Shown: positions 8,933 through 19,824, counted from the stretch's first letter. The stretch is 64,000 bases of DNA from Kiloniella sp. EL199 (GCF_900313065.1 NZ_OMPU01000004.1:323474-387473), one strand, 5' to 3'. The notes: generated from the letters alone by a model not told the origin. Translations and numbers: made by a program.

Positions 8933-11314
8933 TCAGTAATTACCCTTCACTCTCTCTTTTTTCGGATCAAAATGAGGGAACGGAACTACAGTAGCTTTTA
9001 ATCGCTTTTGTTCACCATCCAGCTGCCCTACCTCAAGTTCCGTTCCTGATTCAGAATGCAGCACTTCTACTCGGGCCAAGGCTATAACTTTCCCCAAAAC
9101 AGGCGACTTCATTGCAGATGTTATGACACCTACTTGCGCTTTGCCAATACGAACACAATCATCTGGTATCGGTACTATCCCACCTTCCAAATCAAGGCCA
9201 ACCAATTTCTTTTGAGGATGTGCTTTTCGCTGCTCCAAAGCCGAGCGTCCAATGAAGTCATCACTCTTTGATTTTAGCGGCACAGTAAAACCGATACCTG
9301 CTTCCATCGGGTCAGTTTGATCATCAAATTCTGAACCAGCAAAAATAAGGCCTGCTTCAATTCGCAACATATCCAATGCCGACAATCCTAACGGAATCAT
9401 CCCCAAAGGTTCTCCAGCAGCCCATATTGCATCAAAAACCTGTTCTGCATCTTTTGGATGACAAAATACCTCGTACCCCAACTCTCCCGAATAGCCTGTT
9501 CTGCTAATAACAACTGACGGGCCATGAAAGTCGCCAATCCGTCCAATCGTCAAACGAAACCAAGGTAATTCTTCGACGGTTGCTTGCTGAGGCGGCGACC
9601 AGATAACCTGTTTTAGAATATCTCTGGATAAAGGACCTTGTATTGCAATATTACAATGATGATCAGTAGAACTTCGAACCCAAACGTTCAGATTATGTTC
9701 TTCTGCCTGTTTTCTCAGCCATAAACCCGATTGATCATTTCCACCAATCCAGCGAAAATTGGTTTCGCCCAGACGGTAGACAGTACCATCATCAATCATC
9801 CCTCCGTGGTCGTAACACATTGCAGTATAGACAATACCGCCAACAGCCAGTTTCTTGATATTACGAGTAACGCAAAGTTGCATCAATTCTTCTGCATCAG
9901 GACCTGTTACTTCATATTTCCTCAAAGGTGATAAATCCATCACCACAGCTTTTTCACGTGCAGCCCAATATTCAGCAATCGCCCCATGATTTGTCATCTG
10001 ATTGGGTAACCAATAGCCCGCATACTCAACAAAATCGCGCGTATGGCGAGCGAAGCAATCATGAAATCCAGTTTTTTTTGTTTCTTCCAAATCAGCCCCC
10101 GGGGTTTTGCGCCAGCCAATAGAGCGCTTGAAATATTCTTTTTGATCATAAACGCGAACCTGAATATCGGTTGGGTTCCAACCATTTGCAGGATCAATAT
10201 CACACGGGCAAGCCGTTGAAATACAAACGATGTCAGTCAAAGCACGTAACAAAACATAATCACCAGGACGTGAATATGGATCATCCATTCCAATTGCGTT
10301 AGTCTCATCAAGCATCGTATTGAAAAAGAAGTTAATCGCGGGCCACCCCCCTCTTGGGCGGATGTCGTACCTCAATAGTTCCCTGTTGATATTATCTGAA
10401 CAATTCACATGTCCCGGATAACCTAAATCCTCATAGTACCGTGCAGTACAAGCCAGCCCAAAAGTATCATGTCGTCCGACTGTGTCCTGAATAACCTCGA
10501 CAAGAGGTTCTTGATCAATTGAGAAAAACTTGGACATAATCCCTGGCATGGGATAGAGAGACCCCATAAGGGATCGGGTCGTTGTCGGGTCAATTTCTCT
10601 TTCAATCCCGCGGTCCAACGCTCTCAGGGAAAATGCCTGAAAATCAGAGCACTCTCGCCCCTGTACATCAAGAACCTGAATGAACTGTCCAGCTTTGACA
10701 ACGTATGGTTTCGCTTCACCTGGTTGAATGTTGATATCCCGTAACGGGTCTGCAAGAGGATCAGGAGGAAGTAAAATATTTTTTGGTTCCCCCGGATTTG
10801 CCCGTCTGACATAGAGCACCACTTCAGTAGGAGGACACTGTTCATAGGGTTCCATAGCCCCCCCGATCGCACAAGCGATCAACAATCCGTCACAGGATGC
10901 AAAAAAGCTTTCATAATCACCAGCGCAAGAACCCGCTGCAAAAATTAACGAGCCATCGGCCTTGCCTAAATCAAAGCCAGAAACATCAAGTGCTTGTAGT
11001 ACCTTACGGCCAGACACATCATTTGCCAGAGCTGCTTTAAGTCCTTTGGGATCATGTCCGCCTTTTGCCCCGATCATACTCGCATCGGAAACCCCGTCAG
11101 GTGCAAAAAAGATCAATTCAACAGGTTGTAAACCTTCGCGATCCTGAATCGTAATCTCATCACCTTTATTGATTTTCAATGCACGACTTCCCCCACCGGG
11201 AATCGGATGGCGCTCTACTCCTTCGGGCAAAATAGGTAAGCCTGGTACAACTACACCAGCTCTTTCATAAGGTTTTGGAAAAGAAGGCTTGGTTTTTACA
11301 GATTGAATGTTCAT
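8933..11314 (-). CDS. tdm: Trimethylamine-N-oxide demethylase (DUF1989 + GcvT/THF-binding fusion)
   Basis: 793 residues. Residues 1-400 hold the DUF1989 catalytic part. Residues about 420-790 are a GcvT-type folate-binding module ending in a GCV_T_C domain. Cysteines at 289, 305, 369 and 371 have the C-x15-C-x63-C-x-C spacing of the structural zinc site described for the Methylocella silvestris Tdm (recalled, not checked). Tdm splits TMAO into dimethylamine and formaldehyde, and the folate module can capture the one-carbon unit. The start overlaps the cupin stop by 4 bp, so it is the last gene of the tmoXWV-cupin-tdm operon. No trimethylamine monooxygenase (tmm) gene is in the window, so TMAO itself appears to be the entry substrate. 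Confidence 0.9.
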   Translation of the reverse strand: MNIQSVKTKPSFPKPYERAGVVVPGLPILPEGVERHPIPGGGSRALKINKGDEITIQDREGLQPVELIFFAPDGVSDASMIGAKGGHDPKGLKAALANDVSGRKVLQALDVSGFDLGKADGSLIFAAGSCAGDYESFFASCDGLLIACAIGGAMEPYEQCPPTEVVLYVRRANPGEPKNILLPPDPLADPLRDINIQPGEAKPYVVKAGQFIQVLDVQGRECSDFQAFSLRALDRGIEREIDPTTTRSLMGSLYPMPGIMSKFFSIDQEPLVEVIQDTVGRHDTFGLACTARYYEDLGYPGHVNCSDNINRELLRYDIRPRGGWPAINFFFNTMLDETNAIGMDDPYSRPGDYVLLRALTDIVCISTACPCDIDPANGWNPTDIQVRVYDQKEYFKRSIGWRKTPGADLEETKKTGFHDCFARHTRDFVEYAGYWLPNQMTNHGAIAEYWAAREKAVVMDLSPLRKYEVTGPDAEELMQLCVTRNIKKLAVGGIVYTAMCYDHGGMIDDGTVYRLGETNFRWIGGNDQSGLWLRKQAEEHNLNVWVRSSTDHHCNIAIQGPLSRDILKQVIWSPPQQATVEELPWFRLTIGRIGDFHGPSVVISRTGYSGELGYEVFCHPKDAEQVFDAIWAAGEPLGMIPLGLSALDMLRIEAGLIFAGSEFDDQTDPMEAGIGFTVPLKSKSDDFIGRSALEQRKAHPQKKLVGLDLEGGIVPIPDDCVRIGKAQVGVITSAMKSPVLGKVIALARVEVLHSESGTELEVGQLDGEQKRLKATVVPFPHFDPKKERVKGNY

Positions 11315-11694
11315 GACGAAGCATCCTTTTCCCTAGATGAAAGATCTTTGGTTTTACCCCAATGAATTACAACCAATTTACATCCTGAAGAAGATACAGA
11401 GCTATGGGCAGACCCTTTTGACAGGCGAACAAAATCACCCGACCTGTATGTGTGTCCGTCACAATCTTCCAGATCCCCGCAAAGAACAAAAAATTCTTCA
11501 GCACCTTCGTGCCTGTGAAGGTTACTGCGAGCGCCTGGGGCCATAATCATTAAATAGCTGCCGTATCCTGTCTCTTCATCAAAAGACACATTGTGCCATT
11601 GGATCTTTGCATCCGGTTCGGCAAATATGCCCATGGGCTCAAACTTGGTGTTATCAAAGTTTGCAACATTTCTATATTCTGAAAGCTTTGTCAT
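11311..11694 (-). CDS. Small cupin-domain protein embedded in TMAO operon
   Basis: 127 residues forming one cupin barrel. Metal ligands are visible in NLHRHEGAEEFFVLCG (His, His, Glu) and the later His in LSKGSAHSS. The fold resembles ChrR-type cupins. It is 4 bp after tmoV and overlaps tdm by 4 bp, so it should be co-translated with the TMAO transporter and demethylase. Its role is unknown. Plausible ideas are metal delivery to Tdm, formaldehyde or TMAO sensing, or an accessory enzyme. Confidence 0.8.
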   Translation of the reverse strand: MTKLSEYRNVANFDNTKFEPMGIFAEPDAKIQWHNVSFDEETGYGSYLMIMAPGARSNLHRHEGAEEFFVLCGDLEDCDGHTYRSGDFVRLSKGSAHSSVSSSGCKLVVIHWGKTKDLSSREKDASS

Positions 11695-11698
11695 ATTA

Positions 11699-13672
11699 TC
11701 ATCCCACGCCTAATGCTTTACGACGTTCGTTTGACCAACGCATGATGATATGATCAAACGTTAACGCCATCAGGGCGACACACATACCCAAAACAAAGTT
11801 CTTTCCAAGATTGTTACCCGCCAGTGTTTTTTGCAGTTCTTGACCCAAATCCTGAGTGCCAATAAAAGCTGCAATAATGACCATAAAAAATGCAAACATG
11901 ATTGCCTGATTAAACCCTACAGCCATGGTTGGTAAAGCCAGGGGAAGCTGTACATTGATCAACTTTTGATTTCTGGTTGCGCCAGCCATATCTGCAGCTT
12001 CCAGTAATTCACTTGGTACAGCCCGTATTCCTTCAATCGTGTATCGCATCAAAGGAACAGTCGCAAAGATCAGTATCGCAAAAACAACAGCGACATCATT
12101 TACACTAAACAGCATGATCGCCGGTATCAGATAGATAAAGCTTGGAAATGTCTGAGCCGTATCACAAATTAAAAGAATAGGTTCCGACCATTTAGGATTA
12201 CGAGCAGCAGCAATACCCAGAGGGATGCCGATTAATGTTGCAAGTATTACTGATGAAATGACGGCATATAATGTGATCATTGAACGATCCCACCAACCTG
12301 TCATTGCAATGGCACCGAAGAAGAGGACGACTATAAAGGCCGACTTTCGACCGCCAACAAAATATCCAAACGCAGCTATTCCCAATATAACACTTCCGGT
12401 TGGCAACCACAGCAGTGCATCCCGGAATGGAATCAAGATCCACGTTATTAAAAACCATCGCAACCAATCAGTAACACCAGTAACTATGTCATTGGCCAAA
12501 ACAGTGCGGATCACATTATCTATATCCTTGCCCATAGAAAGATCCTGTTTACGGGTAATGTGATCAGCAACTTGCACAAACTGGGCGAGAATAATTGAGG
12601 CAACAAAGACAATAATTCCAAGAATCAAAATCTTGTGCCGAGCAAACCAGGAAGTCCCACGTTCAAAATGTTCCGGTTGCTTGACAACCCACGCCTTTGA
12701 CAATCGGTCAAGCATAACGGCAATCAGAACGATTGTAATACCGATTTCAAAGCTTCTTCCGAGCTTTAATGAATTCATCAAAGACAATAGTTTTGCGCCG
12801 AGGCCCGGCATTCCAATAAATGCCGTTAACACAACCATAGCCAGACACAACATAATGACCTGATTTACACCGACAAGTATTTCGGTCCGTGCTGCAGGCA
12901 AATACACATAACGCAACATTTGCCACCTTGTTGAACCGCTCATGTGTCCTGCTTCGATAACTTCAGCAGAGACTTTTTTCAGTCCTAAAGATGTCATTAG
13001 AACCATAGGCGGAATTGCGTAAACGATGGTAGCAATGCACCCTGCCGTGGGACCTACTTTGAAGAAAATTACCGCAGGTAAAAGATATGTAAAAAAGGGC
13101 AAGGTCTGAAGAATACTGAGTACAGGCATTATAATGCGTTCAAAACGCTTATATTTCCACGCACAAATCCCGAGTAACAATCCAATGAAAAAAGCCATCG
13201 GCGCAGCAACAGCAATCACCGACATCGTTTGCATCGCCAGTTTCCATTGCCCAATTAAAGCAACCCAGACAAATGTTCCTCCAGCCAAAAGGGCCATTTT
13301 CCACCCTTTTAGCCAGTACCCTATAACAGCAGCAACAGCGGCAACAGCAATCCAGGGAACAGGTCCAATATTCGGCCACCTTCTTTTCCCGTACAAAAGA
13401 TTGGCTGTAATATCTAACAGCCACTCTAAAACCGACGAAATACCGCGAGTTAAAGTTAAAAGACCCAGATCATCTTTTATAAAATCAAATACAGTTTGCA
13501 GCCAGATGTCATAAGGCAGGATAAGATCAACAGGAATACGAACAAAAATATTCGGTAACATAGGCTTTATAATAGCGGTAAAAACAGCCAGTATAAAAAG
13601 AATCTGTGCTATTTGAGTGCGTGTAAGAGGGCCAGCTTTTCCGGCTAATTGTGACTCAGCAATCGCCATCAA
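11699..13672 (-). CDS. tmoV: TMAO ABC transporter permease, duplicated ProW-like
   Basis: 657 residues containing two BPD-transport permease modules in tandem. Each has a conserved EAA-type loop: SAEVIEAGHMSGSTRWQ near residue 230 and PSELLEAADMAGATRNQ near 560. The second module aligns with ProW-type glycine-betaine permeases, as in the TmoV protein of marine bacteria. It is an inner-membrane protein with many transmembrane helices. It overlaps the tmoW stop by 4 bp. The double-length permease is normal for this transporter type and is not an artefact. Confidence 0.88.
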   Translation of the reverse strand: MMAIAESQLAGKAGPLTRTQIAQILFILAVFTAIIKPMLPNIFVRIPVDLILPYDIWLQTVFDFIKDDLGLLTLTRGISSVLEWLLDITANLLYGKRRWPNIGPVPWIAVAAVAAVIGYWLKGWKMALLAGGTFVWVALIGQWKLAMQTMSVIAVAAPMAFFIGLLLGICAWKYKRFERIIMPVLSILQTLPFFTYLLPAVIFFKVGPTAGCIATIVYAIPPMVLMTSLGLKKVSAEVIEAGHMSGSTRWQMLRYVYLPAARTEILVGVNQVIMLCLAMVVLTAFIGMPGLGAKLLSLMNSLKLGRSFEIGITIVLIAVMLDRLSKAWVVKQPEHFERGTSWFARHKILILGIIVFVASIILAQFVQVADHITRKQDLSMGKDIDNVIRTVLANDIVTGVTDWLRWFLITWILIPFRDALLWLPTGSVILGIAAFGYFVGGRKSAFIVVLFFGAIAMTGWWDRSMITLYAVISSVILATLIGIPLGIAAARNPKWSEPILLICDTAQTFPSFIYLIPAIMLFSVNDVAVVFAILIFATVPLMRYTIEGIRAVPSELLEAADMAGATRNQKLINVQLPLALPTMAVGFNQAIMFAFFMVIIAAFIGTQDLGQELQKTLAGNNLGKNFVLGMCVALMALTFDHIIMRWSNERRKALGVG

Positions 13673-14703
13673 CTATCCCCCAGTAAAATGTTGAGGGCTT
13701 CCTGCCTGTTCATGCCACCTATTAAAACACCATCCTTGTTTGCAACAGGCAGAACATCTCGTTCATCACTTATAAGTTGGCGAGAAAGTTGCAAAATAGT
13801 AGAATCAGAAGCAATCGAGCTACCTTCAAGTTTGTAACCATTAATGGGTTTTGTTAAAACACCAGCATGAATTACACGAGATTTTTCAATATCTTCTGTA
13901 AACTTTGCAACATATTCTGTTGCCGGGCTCAATACTATTTTGTCAGGGGTATCGCACTGTTCAACAGCACCATCTTTCATTATAGCAATACGATCAGCCA
14001 AGCGTAGTGCTTCATCAAAATCATGTGTAATAAACACAATCGTCTTGCCCAGCATTTCCTGTAATCTTAGGAACTCGTCCTGCATTTCTCTGCGAATTAA
14101 TGGATCCAGTGCCGAAAAAGGCTCATCAAGGAACCAGATATCAGGTTCAATAGCCAAACTCCGGGCAATCCCTACCCTCTGTTGTTGCCCCCCTGATAAT
14201 TCTCTCGGGAAATATTCTTCACGTCCCTCCAGACCAACGAGCTTGATAACTTCCATCGCACGTTCTCGTCGGTCGTGACGATCTTGTCCACGCATTTCCA
14301 AAGGAAAAGCCACATTTTCGAGTACAGTTCTGTGAGGTAACAATCCAAAGCTTTGAAAAACCATCCCCATCTTTTTCCGGCGGAGGTCTATCAACTCTTT
14401 TTCACTTAAATCCATAATATTCTGGCCATCAACATTCACTTCACCGCCAGTAATATCAATCAAACGGGACAAACATCGGACTAATGTGGACTTCCCAGAC
14501 CCCGACAGTCCCATAATTACAAGCATTTCACCGCGGGCAATATCCAAAGAGACATTCCGTACAGCAGCTATATATCCGGCCTGGCGTATCTGTTCGAACG
14601 ATTGCCCTTCTTGTATAGAGGCAAGGTATTTTTCGGCATTTCCACCAAAAAGTTTCCAGACATTTTTGCAGGAAATCACCGGATTTATATCGCTCATACT
14701 CAA
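13669..14703 (-). CDS. tmoW: TMAO ABC transporter ATP-binding protein
   Basis: 344 residues, ProV-like. It has Walker A GLSGSGKST, signature LSGGQQQR, Walker B WFLDEPFSALDP and the switch His in FITHDFDEA. The last about 60 residues (DVLPVANKDGVLIGGMNR) are a CBS-like regulatory tail of the kind that tunes ProV-type transporters to ionic strength. It drives uptake through TmoV. It is separated from tmoX by an 85-bp gap with a strong stem-loop and is coupled to tmoV by ATGA. Confidence 0.9.
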   Translation of the reverse strand: MSMSDINPVISCKNVWKLFGGNAEKYLASIQEGQSFEQIRQAGYIAAVRNVSLDIARGEMLVIMGLSGSGKSTLVRCLSRLIDITGGEVNVDGQNIMDLSEKELIDLRRKKMGMVFQSFGLLPHRTVLENVAFPLEMRGQDRHDRRERAMEVIKLVGLEGREEYFPRELSGGQQQRVGIARSLAIEPDIWFLDEPFSALDPLIRREMQDEFLRLQEMLGKTIVFITHDFDEALRLADRIAIMKDGAVEQCDTPDKIVLSPATEYVAKFTEDIEKSRVIHAGVLTKPINGYKLEGSSIASDSTILQLSRQLISDERDVLPVANKDGVLIGGMNRQEALNILLGDS

Positions 14704-14719
14704 TCTCTAAATTTTATTT

Positions 14720-14747
14720 CCCCTGCCTGTGTATAGTCAGGCAGGGG
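14720..14747. terminator. Intra-operon stem-loop between tmoX and tmoW
   Basis: CCCCTGCCTG pairs with CAGGCAGGGG across an 8-nt loop, with no T-run on the coding strand. It follows the stop of the binding-protein gene. It most likely stabilises or partly terminates the transcript, so that the periplasmic binding protein is made in excess over the ATPase and permease. Confidence 0.7.
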
Positions 14748-14788
14748 ATTATAGTTGGCCAATAATAAAGAAAATTTGTAAAACTGAG

Positions 14789-15742
<954 letters not shown>

Positions 15743-15855
15743 TTAATTGCTGTTATTGATTCTTCACCCTGGAATTCTATGTCCAGTATTGGAAACCATT
15801 TTGACTACAAAGTTGTAATTTTCTGCATATATTTTTAATTGGCTATGACTCAAAA

Positions 15856-15875
15856 AATTAGTGTCTAAGCTAATT
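15856..15875. promoter_or_regulatory. Candidate LysR-type operator in tmoX/lysR divergent promoter
   Basis: AATTAG and CTAATT are inverted around an 8-bp spacer in the 259-bp region between tmoX and the LysR gene. The size suits a LysR-type regulator site. The same region has a direct repeat of AAATATTACT nearer the LysR gene. The assignment is positional. Confidence 0.4.
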
Positions 15876-15989
15876 ATTCGTGTATAAATAAAAGCATAAC
15901 AAAAATGAATTGCTATACAGGTTTCACAAAAATATTACTGTTATGAAATAAATATTACTAATTTTAACAAGGTTGAATTTAAATAGTCG

Positions 15990-16931
15990 ATGCAAAACAA
16001 AAAGAATCCCCTACCACCTCTTGATTATATTCTAGCTTTTGAAGCTACAGCAAACTGTGAAAGTTTTGTAGGGGCTTCTAAACTGTTGAATATCAGTGAA
16101 ACTGCCATTAGTCGGAAAGTAAATTTACTGGAATTGCACTATAACACTTCATTTTTTTTGCGCCGTCATAAATCTATTAGATTGACGTCACAGGGACAGT
16201 CATTTCTTGCAAAAATTTCACCCGCTTTGGAAATGCTGCGCGATGTCTCGGCACAGACAATTGAAAAGTCAGAGGATCAAACAGTAACTCTTGCCGCAAC
16301 CAATTCAGTTGCCTCGTTATGGTTGATGCCAAGACTGCGTATTTTTAACAATGCTAATAAACATCTGAAAATTATGCTCGTTGCTTCTGACAGTGACAAA
16401 GAGTGCCTTGCTGAAACAGTTGACTTATCTATATTACGGGGTGATGGAGATTGGCCGGGTTATCAATCTCGACTTTTATTTGGCGAAACAGTTTTTCCAG
16501 TTTGCTCGCCTGAATTCTTAAAGGCTAACCCTCAAGCTTCAAAAATATCAAACTTAAAAAAGTTGGCACTCATTGAAGTTTCCAGTAATCATTCCGAATG
16601 GATGAACTGGGCTACTTGGCTAGCCCACAAGAAAGTTGATAGCGCTGAATATCATCAAGTAGCGCTCTTCAATACATATCCTCTTTCAATTCAGGCCGCG
16701 GTTGATGGCCTTGGAATAGCACTCGGATGGGGCCATCTCGTAGATCATTTGCTGGAAGAAGGCAAATTGGTGCGCCCGCTTGGTTCAGCAGATATACGTA
16801 CAGAATATGGCTATTATCTATTAACACCAGAGAAGAATTTTAAATTTCCAGCATGCAAAAATGTTGAGCAGTGGTTGTTAAATATCAGTGCCAGACGAAA
16901 AAGATATAGCAGACCGGAAACCTCTGTTTAA
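15990..16931 (+). CDS. LysR-family transcriptional regulator (GcvA-like)
   Basis: 313 residues. The N-terminal winged HTH spans about residues 8-66 (LLNISETAISRKVNLLE recognition region). The C-terminal effector domain starts with TVTLAATNSVASLWLMPRL, typical of the GcvA/AmpR branch. It is divergent from tmoX and is the natural candidate for controlling the TMAO operon. The inducer (TMAO or a derivative) is inferred. Confidence 0.85.
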   Translation: MQNKKNPLPPLDYILAFEATANCESFVGASKLLNISETAISRKVNLLELHYNTSFFLRRHKSIRLTSQGQSFLAKISPALEMLRDVSAQTIEKSEDQTVTLAATNSVASLWLMPRLRIFNNANKHLKIMLVASDSDKECLAETVDLSILRGDGDWPGYQSRLLFGETVFPVCSPEFLKANPQASKISNLKKLALIEVSSNHSEWMNWATWLAHKKVDSAEYHQVALFNTYPLSIQAAVDGLGIALGWGHLVDHLLEEGKLVRPLGSADIRTEYGYYLLTPEKNFKFPACKNVEQWLLNISARRKRYSRPETSV

Positions 16932-17069
16932 TGCTTTTTCTTTTAAATCATAATTTCATTTTAATATATTTTTTACACTAACAGGAAACAAAGTTGGTGT
17001 TTGATGCAGATACTATTATACTGTCGTTGATGGATAACGCACACAAACAAACTTAAAAGGGTTGATAAA

Positions 17070-17723
17070 ATGGACGCTAAAACGTCAGAAAATGAATCTT
17101 CTATGATCGTGTTATCGCAAAACCCCCATCGTGTTAGAGATGAACGAGAAAAAATCCTTGAAGTTGCCATCGGACGCGAAGTTCGTGTTTTCCGCCGTCA
17201 AAAAGGTATTACCGTTGCAGATCTTTCGAAATTAACGGGCCTTTCCATAGGAATGCTTTCAAAAATCGAAAACGGGAACACTTCTCCCTCCTTGACGACT
17301 CTTCAAACTCTATCAAATGTTCTGAGTGTCCCTTTGACATCCTTTTTCAGACGATTTGAAGAAACCCGTGATGCGGTCCATACCAAATCTGGCGAAGGTG
17401 TTGAAATGGAACGGGATGGGACACGAGCCGGACATCAATACAATCTGTTGGGACATATAGGTTCCAATGCCAGCGGTGTTATAGTTGAACCATACTTAAT
17501 TACTTTAACAGAGAAATCAGATATTTTCCCTACTTTTCAGCACGAAGGTATAGAAATGCTTTATATGCTGGAAGGTCAAGTGGATTACAGACACGGCAAC
17601 AAAATTTATACACTAGAACCGGGAGACACTCTCTTTTTTGATGCCGATGCTCCTCACGGACCAGAAGTTTTAAAAAAATTACCTGCTCGTTACCTGTCGA
17701 TTATTTCTTATTCGCAAGCATAA
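17070..17723 (+). CDS. XRE-family regulator with C-terminal cupin sensor
   Basis: 217 residues. The XRE helix-turn-helix is at about residues 36-90 (VADLSKLTGLSIGMLSKIENG). The cupin domain is at about 145-215 with FQHEGIEMLYMLEGQVDYRHG and a late His in DADAPHGPE. Regulators of this architecture commonly sit beside glutamine-synthetase-like and methylamine genes. It faces dmmC across a shared terminator and probably regulates the dmm/gma genes. Confidence 0.85.
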   Translation: MDAKTSENESSMIVLSQNPHRVRDEREKILEVAIGREVRVFRRQKGITVADLSKLTGLSIGMLSKIENGNTSPSLTTLQTLSNVLSVPLTSFFRRFEETRDAVHTKSGEGVEMERDGTRAGHQYNLLGHIGSNASGVIVEPYLITLTEKSDIFPTFQHEGIEMLYMLEGQVDYRHGNKIYTLEPGDTLFFDADAPHGPEVLKKLPARYLSIISYSQA

Positions 17724-17743
17724 TTATCAAACTTGTCATTCAA

Positions 17744-17781
17744 GCAAGCAGGGTGCCCGATAATAAAACACCCTTGTTTGC
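17744..17781. terminator. Bidirectional terminator between XRE gene and dmmC
   Basis: GCAAGCA-GGGTG pairs with CACCC-TTGTTTGC (one G-U pair, one extra base) around an AT-rich loop. It lies between convergent genes, so it can serve both. Confidence 0.65.
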
Positions 17782-17806
17782 GAATGTAGTAATTAATCAC
17801 CGCCGA

Positions 17807-18847
17807 TTAGTCGGGCCAAATCCCGTCTGAGGTAGGTTGTCCATCATCAAATGCAGATAGATATTCGACAATCATCGGACGGTTATTGATGAAGCCTTTA
17901 TAAGTTGCAAGCTCTTCAGGTAAATCTCTGATAACTCTATGGAACCGCCGTCCCCACTTGGGAACAGTAACCAGTTCTTCTAATTTAATTAGATAGCAGC
18001 GTATGGGAAACACCAGGGCATTTGATCTTGGTAATCTGAAAAAAGTCTGCAATTCAACTCTAAGATGTTGTTTTTCACCGACGTTTTCTTTAGCTAATGT
18101 AGATTTTTCAACGCCCCATTTATGATAGTTTTCCGGGCTTGTATCCAGTAAAGGATTTACGGTCATCGTCCAGTTTAATCGACGGGCTGGTGAACCTTGT
18201 TGAATATTCAAAAGGAATTTCAAAGCACGAACAAAGATACCCATCTCGTGTGCTTTTGGTACAGGGGCATGCCATTCAAAAAAATTCATACCAATGTCAA
18301 AGTCCAATGACCAGTCAGCTTGTGTTGTAACCATACCCGCATCCATCCAGAGATTATCATCTCGTTGATCCAGGACAGCAAAATCACCTTGTGTTTGACG
18401 TGTGATATATTCCATTGGCCCATAAGGCAAGGTTGTTTCATCCATAAAAACAAACTGATCATCAATATTCATAGGCTTATTGACCCAACGCCAATTATTA
18501 CCTTCACGATGCAACTCAAATAAATCAGGATAATCTTCTGATTTACTCACCATAATCAATTCCAGCAAATCCCAACCGGCAAGTGTCATATGTGGTAAGG
18601 ACTGGCAGCGAAGAGGATCCTCGGCCAGAACAATTGCTCGATCTTCCATCTCAGACAGATAATGTTCATCAACATCAAATCTTTTTTCGAAAACGGAACC
18701 TTTTGGCCCACCCTGATGCTGCTCCATATTTACCGAGTACATATAGCTGTCTTCATGAAAGGGAAAAGGGAAACGATCAATTGCCCATTGAGAGTTTCTA
18801 AAAGTATAATCATTGCGAAAAGTTTCTTTTTTGAACTGTATACTCAT
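17807..18847 (-). CDS. dmmC: Dimethylamine monooxygenase heme subunit (DUF3445/HODM family)
   Basis: 346 residues of the DUF3445 family, now known as the PAS-fold heme subunit of heme-dependent oxidative N-demethylases. It has the family landmarks RFPFPFHEDSYMY, EDPLRCQSLPHMTLAGWDLLE and WTMTVNPLLDTSPENYHKWG. It oxidatively demethylates dimethylamine to methylamine and formaldehyde using electrons from the reductase DmmB. Subunit letters follow the dmmDABC order known from Ruegeria pomeroyi, which matches the order here. It is 11 bp downstream of dmmB and has a GGAGAG ribosome site. Confidence 0.85.
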   Translation of the reverse strand: MSIQFKKETFRNDYTFRNSQWAIDRFPFPFHEDSYMYSVNMEQHQGGPKGSVFEKRFDVDEHYLSEMEDRAIVLAEDPLRCQSLPHMTLAGWDLLELIMVSKSEDYPDLFELHREGNNWRWVNKPMNIDDQFVFMDETTLPYGPMEYITRQTQGDFAVLDQRDDNLWMDAGMVTTQADWSLDFDIGMNFFEWHAPVPKAHEMGIFVRALKFLLNIQQGSPARRLNWTMTVNPLLDTSPENYHKWGVEKSTLAKENVGEKQHLRVELQTFFRLPRSNALVFPIRCYLIKLEELVTVPKWGRRFHRVIRDLPEELATYKGFINNRPMIVEYLSAFDDGQPTSDGIWPD

Positions 18848-18858
18848 CTTCTCTCTCC

Positions 18859-19824
18859 TTAACGATCAAGAACGAGAGATTTTCCCTCGAATCTACTGAC
18901 ACATGGCATTATTTTTTTCCCACTGGCTTTTTGGCTATCATCCAGCCAATGATCTCTGTGAAAGAAATTTCCATCGAAGCTAATAACGTTGGTTTCACAT
19001 TGTCCGCATGCTCCTCCACGGCACAAATAAGGCGCATCAACATCAGCAGCTTCCATTGCTTCCAGAAGACTTTGGTGTTCACCGACACAGATAGTTTTGT
19101 TTGATTGTTTCAACTCGACTTCAAAGGGTTTACCGGATTGTGGAGCAAGAAATTCCTCATAGTGGATAGCCTCGCGAGGCCACCCAATTGATGCCGCAGT
19201 TTCACGAACCCAGGCTATCATGCTTTTTGGGCCACAAATATAAAGATGAGTACCCAAAGGCTGACCATCTAATAATTGCACAAGCTTAATCAATTGCCCG
19301 TGATCACTGTAATAGATATGTGTGTTCCGGGGATAAATTTCAGTTAATTCATCAACATAAGATCCAACGGTTTTATTTCGCACAGAATAATGCAGTTCAA
19401 AGTGGCCTTGTAACGCTGAAAGCTGTTTTATTTGTGCCAAAAAAGGCGTAATCCCGATACCACCCGCAATCATCAGATGTTTTTTTGCTCTGAGATCAAG
19501 AGCAAAAAGGTTAACAGGATAGCTGATTGTTAATTCATCACCCACTTTAACCTGCTGATGCATAAACAACGATCCACCACGTCCCTCATCGTCACGTCGT
19601 ACAGATATTGTATAAGCATCTTGATTCATCGGGTCCGACATTAACGAGTAGGGATTAAGACGTGTTACCCCTCTATCCAGCATTTCAACAACAGTATGTG
19701 CTCCGCCTGAAAACACTGGTAACTGTCCCCGGTCAGCGCGTTCAAATTTGAACCGTTTAACAAGCTTATTGATTTCTACGATGTCTGTTACCGTTACAAC
19801 TATTTTATTAGTTCCTGCACTCAT
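18859..19824 (-). CDS. dmmB: Dimethylamine monooxygenase reductase subunit (FMN/2Fe-2S)
   Basis: 321 residues of the phthalate-dioxygenase-reductase type. It has an N-terminal flavin-binding barrel (NPYSLMSDP near residue 57), a central NAD-binding domain (IAGGIGITPFLAQIK, YICGPKSMIAWV) and a C-terminal plant-type ferredoxin with C-x4-C-x2-C (LCRGGACGQC) plus a distant Cys in IMPCVS. It passes electrons from NAD(P)H to the heme subunit. Its start overlaps the dmmA stop by 4 bp. Confidence 0.88.
   Translation of the reverse strand: MSAGTNKIVVTVTDIVEINKLVKRFKFERADRGQLPVFSGGAHTVVEMLDRGVTRLNPYSLMSDPMNQDAYTISVRRDDEGRGGSLFMHQQVKVGDELTISYPVNLFALDLRAKKHLMIAGGIGITPFLAQIKQLSALQGHFELHYSVRNKTVGSYVDELTEIYPRNTHIYYSDHGQLIKLVQLLDGQPLGTHLYICGPKSMIAWVRETAASIGWPREAIHYEEFLAPQSGKPFEVELKQSNKTICVGEHQSLLEAMEAADVDAPYLCRGGACGQCETNVISFDGNFFHRDHWLDDSQKASGKKIMPCVSRFEGKSLVLDR

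Noticed and set aside
11699-13672. Possible fusion artefact of two permease genes
   Set aside because: TmoV-type TMAO permeases are naturally double-length, so no anomaly is claimed.
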